Source: Woeseia sp. (GTDB taxonomy: Bacteria; Pseudomonadota; Gammaproteobacteria; Steroidobacterales; Woeseiaceae). Taken from it: DNA of 6,924 nucleotides. Shown here in pieces: positions 1 to 6,204 of this stretch; within the stretch, counting starts at the first letter, position 1; the number at the start of each line of letters is the position of its first letter. A program made the position numbers and the translations under genes. Under the pieces are notes generated by a model, which worked only from the letters and a program-made list of their open reading frames with translations, made no database searches and was not told where the DNA came from. Location of the stretch: positions 1-6,924 of the forward strand of contig JABIUH010000020.1 in NCBI GenBank assembly GCA_018701055.1. The letters are read 5' to 3'.

Positions 1-1
1 C

Positions 2-745
2 GCCTACCGCCTTGATCGGCATTTCGAGGATATCAGCCGCCGATTCAAAGACACCAGGCACTTTAACGGGAAAGCGGCCTTCATCAGTGTGCAATGCTCC
101 GGCTGCAACCAGGCGATTATTACGATCGACCAGTGACAATATTTGCGCCTGGTCCAAGCTGTAACTCTCCATCGCCAAAGGATTGACGATAACTTCCATT
201 AATTCTTCGCGAACACCGACCAAGGTTACTTCCATTACCCCGGTCACGCCCTCAATTTTTTCCTTCAGATCGCGAGCGATCATCGTAAGCGTGCGCTCCG
301 GAACCTCGCCAGCGAGGTTAAGAACCAGCATTGGGTCAAACCGCGAAAATTTTATTTCGGTTACGGATGGTTCTTCTGTTTCACGAGGTAGTTTTGCTTT
401 CGCCGCATCTGACTTTGCTCGAACGTCTTGCAGAGCAGGTTCAACGTTGGTGCCGGCGTCAAATTTAATCGTAACGTTGGCACCTCCCTCGTAAGCGCTA
501 GCGGTTATTTCCTCAATGCCCTCGATCGTTCGGAGTTCTTGCTCCATCGGACGAATTAACAGCCGTTCTGCATCTTCCGGTGAAATTCCGTCGTGCGTCA
601 TGCTGACGTAGATCATCGGAATATTAATATCCGGTTCTGCTTCCTTGGGCACGTTAATGTAGGTGACGACGCCCGCAATAATTATTGTTACGAGCGACAT
701 AATGACCGTTCGCGAGCGTTTCATCGCTGTATCGATAACTTGCAT
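2..745 (-). CDS. RND-family efflux transporter permease, N-terminal 248 residues (partial)
   Basis: This is the inner-membrane pump of an RND (AcrB/HAE1-like) tripartite efflux system, which exports substrates using the proton gradient. The gene runs off the left edge of the window, so only the start is present. Read from ATG at 745, the protein has a short cytoplasmic start, a first membrane helix at about residues 12-30, then the family-typical KEAEPDINIP (34-43) and a porter domain with ISPEDAERLLIRPMEQELRT (54-73). Further along are EGGANVTIKF (86-95) and GRFPVKVPG (223-231). The start lies 2 nt after the adaptor stop codon and has no convincing Shine-Dalgarno, so translation is probably coupled to the adaptor gene. 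The proton-relay residues would lie beyond the window. The family is certain; the substrate (drug, metal, lipid or other) cannot be read from this part. Confidence 0.93.
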   Translation of the reverse strand, partial: MQVIDTAMKRSRTVIMSLVTIIIAGVVTYINVPKEAEPDINIPMIYVSMTHDGISPEDAERLLIRPMEQELRTIEGIEEITASAYEGGANVTIKFDAGTNVEPALQDVRAKSDAAKAKLPRETEEPSVTEIKFSRFDPMLVLNLAGEVPERTLTMIARDLKEKIEGVTGVMEVTLVGVREELMEVIVNPLAMESYSLDQAQILSLVDRNNRLVAAGALHTDEGRFPVKVPGVFESAADILEMPIKAVG

Positions 746-747
746 TA

Positions 748-1881
748 CTATTGACCGCGCTCGTCGGCTTTTTTCGCAACTGCAGTATCGACTTCGACTT
801 CAGTCACCGCATTGACGATCGAACCGGCATTCACGAAGCCCTGGCCGACAGTGATAATCGAGGTAGAGTGCGGTAAGCCTGCCATCCAAACACCATCACT
901 CGAAGACATTGCGATATCGGCGCGATGAAATTCGACCTGGCCTATCTCATTGACCGTTTTGATGCCCAGATTGCCGTCGTCATCCAGCGTGAGGAGTGAC
1001 GGAGATATTTTGTGCGCGAACACCGTCTCGGCCGGAATGAGCAGCTCCGCGGTCATCCCACCTCGATAATTGCCGGCGGAATTGTCAATTTTCAACTCAA
1101 CGACAAAGGTCCGAGTCGCTCCGTCAGCAACTGGCGCAACGTACCGGATGATGCCACTTACCGTTTCACCAGTTGCGAGCTTCGCCTGCGCAGAAGCTCC
1201 TTTTTGTACACTATGAGCATCGAACTCTGAAACATTGGCGCTAATAATTAAGGTCCGATCGTCAACGAAATTCGCAACCGGATCTCCACGTTGCAAATAG
1301 TCGCCAACCTCGACCATGCGATCTTGCAGCGCGCCATCGAATGGCGCTCGAATCGTCATGTTTCGAATATCAATTTCCGCTCGTGCTAGTTCCGCTCTCG
1401 CGGTTTCCAGCAGGGCCGCCGCTTCCTGTAGTTGGGCTTCAGAAACATAGCTCTTATCCTTCAGCTGTTCGCGCGCATCGAATTCGAGTTCCCGTTGTTT
1501 AACGATAGCGACGGCTTGTGCTAGGCGCGCTTTTCGATCGCTTTCTTCAAGTCGGACGATCAGTTGCCCTCGATTAAGACGCTCGCCACGTTCTATGCCG
1601 ATGGCAACAACACGTCCGTCTGTTTCTGCGTTGAGTTCAACAATACGTGCGGGTGCGGTGCTGCCATTGACTGAAATGGTGCGAGTCACTTCTTCCGCCG
1701 TTAAGCTCCGGACACGAACGCTCGTCAGCATCGTTTCTGCTTGTGACGAATCTGTGCTGGTCACCGTTTCCGTCGCCGTTTCCCGTTCAAGGGATCCGCT
1801 CAGCAGCCAAATGGATATACCAACCGCGATACTGGCCGAAATCAGCCAGGATTTATACTTTTCAAGTTTGCCCAAATTCAT
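748..1881 (-). CDS. RND efflux periplasmic adaptor (membrane fusion protein, HlyD/AcrA type)
   Basis: This is the periplasmic adaptor that links the RND pump to an outer-membrane channel. I place the start at ATG 1881, giving 377 residues, because GAAGG lies 8 nt upstream. A TTG at 1929 would add 16 residues but lacks a ribosome site. An uncleaved membrane anchor or signal helix spans about residues 12-28. The lipoyl-like half with ARIVELNAETDGRVVAIGIE follows at 78-97, then an alpha-helical hairpin at about 115-172, the second lipoyl half with TIRAPFDG (176-183), and a beta-barrel with GNYRGGMTAELLIP (270-283). The anchor has no lipobox cysteine, so it is not a lipoprotein. The gene begins 61 nt after padR and ends 2 nt before the pump gene, so the three form one likely operon. 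Confidence 0.93.
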   Translation of the reverse strand: MNLGKLEKYKSWLISASIAVGISIWLLSGSLERETATETVTSTDSSQAETMLTSVRVRSLTAEEVTRTISVNGSTAPARIVELNAETDGRVVAIGIERGERLNRGQLIVRLEESDRKARLAQAVAIVKQRELEFDAREQLKDKSYVSEAQLQEAAALLETARAELARAEIDIRNMTIRAPFDGALQDRMVEVGDYLQRGDPVANFVDDRTLIISANVSEFDAHSVQKGASAQAKLATGETVSGIIRYVAPVADGATRTFVVELKIDNSAGNYRGGMTAELLIPAETVFAHKISPSLLTLDDDGNLGIKTVNEIGQVEFHRADIAMSSSDGVWMAGLPHSTSIITVGQGFVNAGSIVNAVTEVEVDTAVAKKADERGQ

Positions 1882-1942
1882 CTGTGTTGCCTTCAATAAA
1901 AATTCTGTAATGCCGTGTTCAAGATCCAACAGCCGCTAAAAC

Positions 1943-2464
1943 TTATTCTTCATTGGTCAACATGTCGCGATTGTCATTTATATAAGAAGTGAGCGAAGCC
2001 GCTACAAAATGCCCGAATCCCGCAACGAAGCGCGTGCCTTTGGGCATTGGCCCATCTACATTTGTTGGCAGCTCATCAATGATCAGCATCAGCTCGTTTA
2101 GTTCGTGGATTTTGTTGTCAATGACTTCATTGATCTGCTCATCGCTCATTAAGTGTGCAAAACACATCATTGCGAGGAATTCGGATCTGACCCGGTGTGT
2201 TGGATTCGGATTGGCGAGCGCTTTGTCCAGCGCGTCTCGTCCGTTTGAAGTAATGCTGTAGACCTTGCGATCCGGCTTACCTTCTTGCGGAATCTCTTCG
2301 AACTCGACGAGGCCGTCCCGGGCTAAAGTCGCAAGTGCCGGGTAAATCGACCCGTATCCCGCTGGAAAAAAATGGCCAAAAGTGGATTCAAAACATTTCT
2401 TCATGTCATAGCCGGACGCAGGTCCGTCTGTGAGCATTCCGAGGCACACTGTTTTCACATCCAT
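1943..2464 (-). CDS. PadR-family transcriptional regulator
   Basis: This is a 173-residue DNA-binding regulator of the PadR family, usually a dimeric ligand-responsive repressor of neighbouring efflux or detoxification genes. The N-terminal winged helix covers about residues 1-80. It has the typical opening VCLGMLTDGPASGYDMKK (6-23), the recognition region FFPAGYGSIYPALATLARDG (32-51) and the wing with KPDRKVYSIT (63-72). The C-terminal helical part (about 90-170) resembles the Vir_act_alpha_C dimerisation domain. ATG 2464 is preceded by GGAGG at a rather long spacing of 11 nt. It is the first gene of the unit with the adaptor and pump, so autorepression of the operon is the likely mode. Two candidate operators lie upstream at 2513-2539 and 2574-2589. 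Confidence 0.92.
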   Translation of the reverse strand: MDVKTVCLGMLTDGPASGYDMKKCFESTFGHFFPAGYGSIYPALATLARDGLVEFEEIPQEGKPDRKVYSITSNGRDALDKALANPNPTHRVRSEFLAMMCFAHLMSDEQINEVIDNKIHELNELMLIIDELPTNVDGPMPKGTRFVAGFGHFVAASLTSYINDNRDMLTNEE

Positions 2465-2512
2465 TTTAATTTCATCCTCCGGCGAGAACCGGCCATATAT
2501 CGAGGCGATGCA

Positions 2513-2539
2513 TAGTATCAGTGTGATATATAAATACTA
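2513..2539. promoter_or_regulatory. Inverted repeat TAGTAT-N15-ATACTA in AT-rich leader of padR operon
   Basis: Perfect 6-bp arms at 2513-2518 and 2534-2539 surround an AT-rich core with an alternating TA run. The repeat sits about 50-75 bp upstream of the padR start, where a promoter is expected. On the minus strand TAGTAT or GATACT could each serve as a -10 box, but no good -35 box fits either, so the promoter itself is not pinned down. It may be an operator for PadR or simply AT-rich promoter DNA. Confidence 0.3.
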
Positions 2540-2573
2540 GTAAAGTTCGATTGGTTTTCGACTTAAATGAAAA

Positions 2574-2589
2574 ATGTTTTTAAAAACAA
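2574..2589. promoter_or_regulatory. Candidate PadR operator (ATGT-N8-ACAA palindrome)
   Basis: Positions 2575-2588 form a perfect 14-bp palindrome, TGTTTTT/AAAAACA. With the flanking bases it reads ATGT-N8-ACAA, one base off the ATGT-N8-ACAT pattern described for many PadR-family operators. It lies about 110 bp upstream of padR, in the 285-bp gap between padR and the oxidase stop. No plus-strand gene starts here, so the only plausible target is the padR-adaptor-pump unit. Function is inferred. Confidence 0.4.
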
Positions 2590-2670
2590 CATGGTAGTGG
2601 ACTATGGTTAGCGAATAGGGGAGTAAATTAGCGGTAGTTGAGCCAAATTTCACAAATTCGTGGAAAAGTC

Positions 2671-2690
2671 GATAAGGCGATGAGCCTATC
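2671..2690 (-). terminator. Weak candidate terminator after the oxidase gene
   Basis: GATAAGGC and GCCTATC form a stem of seven pairs with one bulged A around a GATGA loop. On the minus strand it is followed by GACTTTTCC, a short T-run. It lies about 60 nt past the oxidase stop codon and before the padR promoter region. The stem is short and the T-run poor, so this is only a possibility. Confidence 0.25.
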
Positions 2691-2749
2691 GATCGGCTGA
2701 AATGCTGGCTACTGAGGGGGCTTTTGCTGTCGACGGCAACCGCTAAAGG

Positions 2750-4114
2750 TCACAAAAAATACTGCGACAGATATGTATTCATCATGCGGTTTTCAGGGTC
2801 GAACTGACGTCGGATTTTGCGAAAGAAATCGAAGCGCGAACCAAATACTTGCGCTGGATAATCGCTCGCGACTTCGCGGGTTTGATTGAACAACGGTGAG
2901 CCGCCCCAGTGGCGCGCGAAATCGCCAAAATCAATTGCGAAATTATCCCATCCCTTTGCCTGAGTAGAGATGGCGCGCAACGCAATCATGGGCTCATCAT
3001 AACTTGGTGACAATAGTGCACTTGGGTCGTGGTCTATCCGAAATCCGACCGTTGGCATGTCGCAGCGAAAGCCGGATTCTTCTCGGATTCGAAGGCAAAA
3101 CTCTCGGTACGCTTGCACAACGATCGCGAAATCGGCAGCTGGAAAAAATCAGGTTGAGTAATGAAGTCCGCCGCTGTTGGTTTTGTCTTTGGAGTGATTA
3201 ATCTGCGCCGTTGAATTGCAACCCGAATTGACCAAACGATTGTTAACCATGCCTTGAGTCATTTCGCTGACTTCATCAATAATTCGATATCGCACACCGG
3301 ATATCGGGACAACGCGACTAATAGACTTCGCCATTTGCGGCAGAATCATACTCTCGCTCCAGTCTTTTATTTTCCATGGGATGTGATGATTTTTGGTCAA
3401 ATTTTCACTCCCCCGTCGAATGTCGAGATACACATGATCGCGAAACGGCAAAAGGAAAAACTTAAGTCCGACATCGATGTTGGCAAGCCTCTCTGCGACC
3501 GCACTGAATTGCTCGAAGGAGCATTTACGATGCGAGACCGCAAACGTTCGCATGGGGCGTACGCGTAGCTTTATTTCATAGATGACACCCAGCATTCCGT
3601 AGCTCAGGCGAAACGCATGCAAGAGGTTTTTCTGCTCAGCACGTATTCCTATCGCTTTGCCGGTGGGTGTAATTATTTTCAAGCTGTCGACTTGCGATGC
3701 AAAGAAACCGCCACCATCGCCAAAATTCAGACCAATACATCCGCCGGCGACCACGCCGCCGACAGTGCGACTCATCAAGTCATGTCCTCCCGAAAGCTCG
3801 AGTTCATACTCCGCAGGTTCTTGTGCCAGATCGCCAATGCGCACGCCTGGTTGCACGGTCACCGTAAATCCAAATTGGTCGATGTTGATAATCCGGTCAA
3901 GACCGGAGAGATCGATTTGAGTTCCAACCGAGGCGGTACAGTCTGTCGCTGAACTATTGGCGCCGAAGGGTCGAAACGGCGGCGAGAACTGCGACTCGGT
4001 GGCGAGCGCGTTTTTTATATCCATCACTCGCGTGGGTTTCAGGACTGCTGGTCCTGTTTGTCTTGCGCGGTGATACCGACCTGACTGGCGCAGTTGTGCG
4101 GCACTAATTGACAT
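2750..4114 (-). pseudogene. FAD-linked oxidase (D-arabinono-lactone oxidase-like) interrupted by an in-frame TGA
   Basis: This gene encodes a flavin-dependent oxidase with an N-terminal FAD-binding (PCMH-type) domain and a C-terminal substrate domain of the sugar-lactone oxidase kind. ATG 4114 is preferred because GGAG lies 5 nt upstream; an in-frame ATG at 4132 has no ribosome site. The FAD domain shows PFRPFGANSSATD (46-58), SGGHDLMSRTVGGVVAGGC (108-126) and ITPTGKAI (148-155). The usual histidine for covalent FAD is not seen in GANSS, so FAD is probably non-covalent. The reading frame then hits TGA at 3149-3151 (codon 322) and continues in the same frame to TGA 2750. The downstream part has GFRIDHDP, WGGSPLFNQT and FDPENRMMNTY, typical of the C-terminal domain. 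Relatives I recall carry Trp in the aligned spot (W-x-FP), so TGG to TGA is likely. Without read-through the product lacks about 130 residues. A sequencing error is possible. Substrate unknown. Confidence 0.85.
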
Positions 4115-4123
4115 CTGTTCTCC
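4112..4123 (-). promoter_or_regulatory. Ribosome binding site deciding the oxidase start
   Basis: On the minus strand GGAG precedes ATG 4114 with a 5-nt spacer (GGAGAACAGATG). The upstream in-frame ATG at 4132 has no comparable site. This makes 4114 the better start. Confidence 0.6.
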
Positions 4124-4244
4124 AAATCGCATGGACGAATTCGATGTTTAAGCAAGGAAACCAGGAGGTTTAACCACAGGAATCTTTAACAGACGGTTGC
4201 TTGGCGAGTGCCAGAAGAACGCGATCTCGATTGAGATTATTTTT

Positions 4245-4325
4245 GTTCGGCAACCCCGCTGTCATTAGGTTTCCCCTTAGACCGGTGGTTTTGCGACCCT
4301 TCCTTTCGAAAGGTGTGCCCTTGTC
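4245..4325 (-). ncRNA. Cyclic-di-GMP-I riboswitch (GEMM-I)
   Basis: On the minus strand this leader matches the class I c-di-GMP aptamer segment by segment. It has AGGGCACACC, a stem capped by a GAAA tetraloop (TTTCGAAAGG), then GGGTCGCAAAACC and CCGGTCTAAGG. A short P3 loop follows, then CCTAATGACAGCGGGG and GTTGCCGAA. I compared it from memory with the Vibrio cholerae Vc2 aptamer, which has GGGCAAACC, UUCGAAAG, GGGACGCAAAGCC, CCGGCCUAA and AGCGGGGUUACCGA in the same order. The base at the position of Vc2 G20 appears to be G (AGGGCA), which favours c-di-GMP over cyclic AMP-GMP. It lies about 130 nt upstream of the FAD-oxidase start on the same strand, so it should control that gene. No clear intrinsic terminator follows, so control may act on translation. 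Confidence 0.88.
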
Positions 4326-4334
4326 AAACTAGCG

Positions 4335-4367
4335 CTTATCGTGGCACAGCGAATTTGGGCGTGTCAA
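4335..4367 (-). promoter_or_regulatory. Possible promoter for the riboswitch-oxidase transcript
   Basis: A perfect TTGACA lies at 4367-4362 on the minus strand. GATAAG (4340-4335) is a fair -10 match and would start RNA close to the aptamer 5' end. The 21-nt spacing is too long for an ordinary sigma-70 promoter, so one of the two boxes may be a coincidence. Only the -10 position relative to the aptamer supports it. Confidence 0.25.
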
Positions 4368-4460
4368 CGAGGCTAATTTTCGGGACGGGATTAAGCGGGC
4401 AATTAGACGTAGAATACGCGTTCATGTGAGGCTATGACTTGCTTTGTGGCATTGTAGCGA

Positions 4461-4512
4461 GCGCCAAAATAATTTGGCCGTACATCGAGATCCCTTGACA
4501 TAATTTTGGCGC
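4461..4512. repeat. 10-bp inverted repeat around a -35 box
   Basis: GCGCCAAAAT (4461-4470) and ATTTTGGCGC (4503-4512) are perfect inverted copies separated by 32 nt. The perfect TTGACA at 4495-4500 lies just inside the right arm. A smaller repeat, CCAAA-N4-TTTGG, sits at 4464-4477. The placement suggests operator half-sites or a cruciform upstream of the metallopeptidase remnant. Role unknown. Confidence 0.5.
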
Positions 4513-4525
4513 GACGTGCGATAGG
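4495..4525 (+). promoter_or_regulatory. Candidate sigma-70 promoter upstream of the metallopeptidase remnant
   Basis: A perfect TTGACA -35 box is at 4495-4500. The -10 region about 17-19 nt further on (GCGATAGG) is a poor match. It lies about 60 bp before ATG 4559, a reasonable distance, and could be the old promoter of the ypfJ-type gene. It may now also drive the aminotransferase, which has no clear promoter of its own. Confidence 0.3.
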
Positions 4526-4558
4526 CAAACCCACTAGAAAAGAAAGGTTGTAAATCCA

Positions 4559-4768
4559 ATGCGATGGCGAGGCGGAAGAAGAAGTAAAAACATTGTTGAT
4601 TGGCGTGGTCCGGGTCCTGGCCGAAAAATAGCTGGCGGTGGAGTTGGCACCATCGCGTCCCACTCTTTTGCGCATGGCCGTTCGGCGCAACGAGTGCGGT
4701 GGTTTAAGGTTGGATTCGAGGAAGACAATCCTGATCGTTGCGATACGTTCAGCGCCACCTCGCTGTAG
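4559..4768 (+). pseudogene. ypfJ: Internally deleted remnant of a YpfJ-type neutral zinc metallopeptidase
   Basis: This 69-codon open frame joins the two ends of a YpfJ-family protein (putative neutral zinc metallopeptidase, normally close to 290 residues). Residues 1-32 (MRWRGGRRSKNIVDWRG, then a glycine-rich stretch) match the family start, where E. coli YpfJ has MRWQGRRESDNVEDRR. Residues 35-64 (HSFAHG, SAQRVRWFKVGFEE, CDTF) match the family C-terminus, where E. coli YpfJ ends with DSFTHGTSQQRYSWFKRGF and CNTF. Everything between is gone: the membrane helix and the HEXXH zinc-binding catalytic centre. The junction lies at about 4649-4666, and the frame is kept. The product cannot be a protease. 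It could be a relic or, less likely, a small expressed protein. An assembly collapse is the main alternative. AAAGG lies 11 nt upstream of ATG 4559. E. coli comparisons are from memory. Confidence 0.8.
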
Positions 4769-4853
4769 AGGCTCCCTGGGAATTCTGATCTTGTCGCTCT
4801 AGGCCGAGCCCGCTAAGCTCGTGCACTAACTATTCAAGAAGGACACGTACAAC

Positions 4854-6035
4854 ATGCTTCAGCAGTTTCCACCAATGGGCGTATACGAAACGCTATTCAA
4901 GTTCGCCGACGCAACCGCAAAATATATGGGCGACCCCGGAACCCACCCCTGGGCGCAGGGTTACCCCCTAACCACCCAGCTGCCTGGTGGGCCCGCATTG
5001 CCGGAAAACATCAGTCTCAAGTCAACGGATCTCAAATACCCAAAAGCTACGGGCGAACTCGAGTTGCGTGAGCGAATTGCTGCGTACTACAACGATCATT
5101 ACAACGCCGGCATATCACCTGATCACGTCGCGGTATTTGGAGGCGGCCGACCCGGCATTCTTGCCACGCTGGCGTTTCTGGAAGCCGACGTCGGCGTCGC
5201 AGTAGAGGAAACCGAATACACGCCGTACTACGACATGTTGAAAATACTCAACCGGAACGTGCATCTGATTCCGAGCAACACTGAGAATCGGTTTCGACCT
5301 GATGCGTCTGACTACGATATATCTCCACCGGGACAGACCGAGCGCTTGTTTCTCGTCAAAAGTAATCCGTGCAACCCGACGGGGGTCATGACCGGCGGCG
5401 ATGCATTGAAGGGCTTAGTGGAAAAATTTTCGCAGCCTGGTCATGGTGCGTTGTTCGATGAGGCTTACGAATTTTACTGTGATCCGGAACCGGAAAGCGC
5501 GCTCAAGTACATTGACGATATCGACAATACGGATATTTTTGTTGTCGGTGCAGCGACAAAGGGTTTGCAGGTTCCCGGCATGCGCACAGGCTGGGTCATT
5601 GCTGCTGAGCGGCATATCGAAATATTTCGCAATTACTCCTCGTTCGGTATGGGTGGAATTTCCCGACCATCACAATTGTATGTCGCCGATTTATTGGAGC
5701 CTGCGCGAGTCAGTCAGGCAAAGAATGCGGTCAATCAATTTTTTACTTCGCAGCGAAATCGTTACGCATCGGGATTGAAAGAGCTTGGCTTTGAGTTATT
5801 CACGGGAACTGGCGGTTTCTATCATTGGGGTCGATTACCAGGCGAACTTTCAGCGGATGACTTTAACGGACGATTATTCGAACACGAAGCTGGAATTCTT
5901 CCGGGCGTACTTTGTGACATGGCGCGTCGCACAGGTGAAAGCGGTCCAATGCATCGATTTATTCGGTTCTCATTCGGGCCATTGAGCGCGGATTCATACG
6001 ACAACGACATGGAGATCATGTCCAAGTGTGTTTGA
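4854..6035 (+). CDS. PLP-dependent aminotransferase, class I/II fold
   Basis: This is a complete 393-residue cytoplasmic fold-type I aminotransferase, which moves an amino group between an amino acid and a 2-oxo acid using pyridoxal phosphate. The key sites are all present. They are SNPCNPTG (170-177, with Asn174), LFDEAYEFY (200-208, Asp202 for the pyridine nitrogen), TKGLQVPGMRTGW (235-247, Lys236 as Schiff-base lysine and Arg244 for phosphate) and RFIRFSFGPL (368-377, Arg371 for the substrate carboxylate). AAGGA lies 10 nt before the ATG. The gene stops with TGA, so TGA is an ordinary stop in this genome. It follows the metallopeptidase remnant by 85 bp and precedes the dehydratase by 169 bp. 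The substrate cannot be assigned; the N-terminal part differs from classical AspC or tyrosine aminotransferase as I know them. Confidence 0.92.
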   Translation: MLQQFPPMGVYETLFKFADATAKYMGDPGTHPWAQGYPLTTQLPGGPALPENISLKSTDLKYPKATGELELRERIAAYYNDHYNAGISPDHVAVFGGGRPGILATLAFLEADVGVAVEETEYTPYYDMLKILNRNVHLIPSNTENRFRPDASDYDISPPGQTERLFLVKSNPCNPTGVMTGGDALKGLVEKFSQPGHGALFDEAYEFYCDPEPESALKYIDDIDNTDIFVVGAATKGLQVPGMRTGWVIAAERHIEIFRNYSSFGMGGISRPSQLYVADLLEPARVSQAKNAVNQFFTSQRNRYASGLKELGFELFTGTGGFYHWGRLPGELSADDFNGRLFEHEAGILPGVLCDMARRTGESGPMHRFIRFSFGPLSADSYDNDMEIMSKCV

Positions 6036-6204
6036 GATTCGGTTCCGATGCCGGACGAGATTTCTTGTCCACTCAAGACCCGCAGGAACAGGGTTTGGAA
6101 TTGTCAGATGCTCGGAATGAGTCCGTCTTACGGCGTGCACCCGACAATGGCTTAGTTCGACAAACACTTCATTCAATAAGATTTTTCTTTTTTAAGGACT
6201 CGCT
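6036..6204 (+). other. Intergenic spacer between aminotransferase and dehydratase
   Basis: I see no credible gene and no strong terminator here. ATTGTC (6100-6105) and GACAAT (6143-6148) are inverted copies 37 nt apart and could close a loose RNA fold. A T-rich stretch (6181-6193) runs into the ribosome site AAGGA at 6194-6198, 6 nt before ATG 6205. Without a terminator, read-through from the aminotransferase is plausible, but the gap is long for a tight operon. Confidence 0.4.

Larger units (their letters stand above)
4326..4558. other. Divergent regulatory region between the riboswitch and the metallopeptidase remnant
   Basis: This non-coding stretch separates the leftward riboswitch-oxidase transcript from the rightward metallopeptidase remnant. 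It holds candidate promoters for both directions and the 10-bp inverted repeat. The minus-strand open frame across 4403-4690 has no family character and mostly lies opposite the remnant. I see no tRNA, mobile element or CRISPR repeat. Confidence 0.5.

Noticed and set aside
183..494. Plus-strand open frame of 103 codons
   Set aside because: It is the reverse of the RND pump coding sequence, has low-complexity Ser/Thr content and shows no family features.
1882..1929. Adaptor start at TTG 1929
   Set aside because: It has no ribosome site, while ATG 1881 has GAAGG 8 nt upstream and gives a normal N-terminal anchor.
2753..3118. The oxidase C-terminal part as its own gene from GTG 3118
   Set aside because: It is in the same frame as the upstream part, begins in the middle of a domain and shows no clear ribosome site. 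It is better read as the rest of the broken oxidase.
3149..3151. Selenocysteine or programmed read-through at the TGA
   Set aside because: The position aligns with Trp rather than Cys in the relatives I recall, I see no convincing SECIS hairpin right after it, and TGA serves as a normal stop elsewhere in the window.
4224..4244. Plus-strand terminator (ATCTC-GATT-GAGAT then TATTTT)
   Set aside because: The stem has only 5 bp and no plus-strand gene ends before it. On the minus strand, where the riboswitch lies, it has no T-tract.
4322..4327. Second minus-strand TTGACA as a promoter
   Set aside because: It touches the 5' end of the aptamer, so its -10 box would fall inside the riboswitch.
4403..4690. 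Minus-strand open frame of 95 codons
   Set aside because: It lies partly opposite the metallopeptidase remnant, which has clear family matches. The minus frame shows no recognisable domain.
4805..4821. CGAGC-N7-GCTCG hairpin before the aminotransferase as a terminator
   Set aside because: No T-tract follows, and the stem is only 5 bp.
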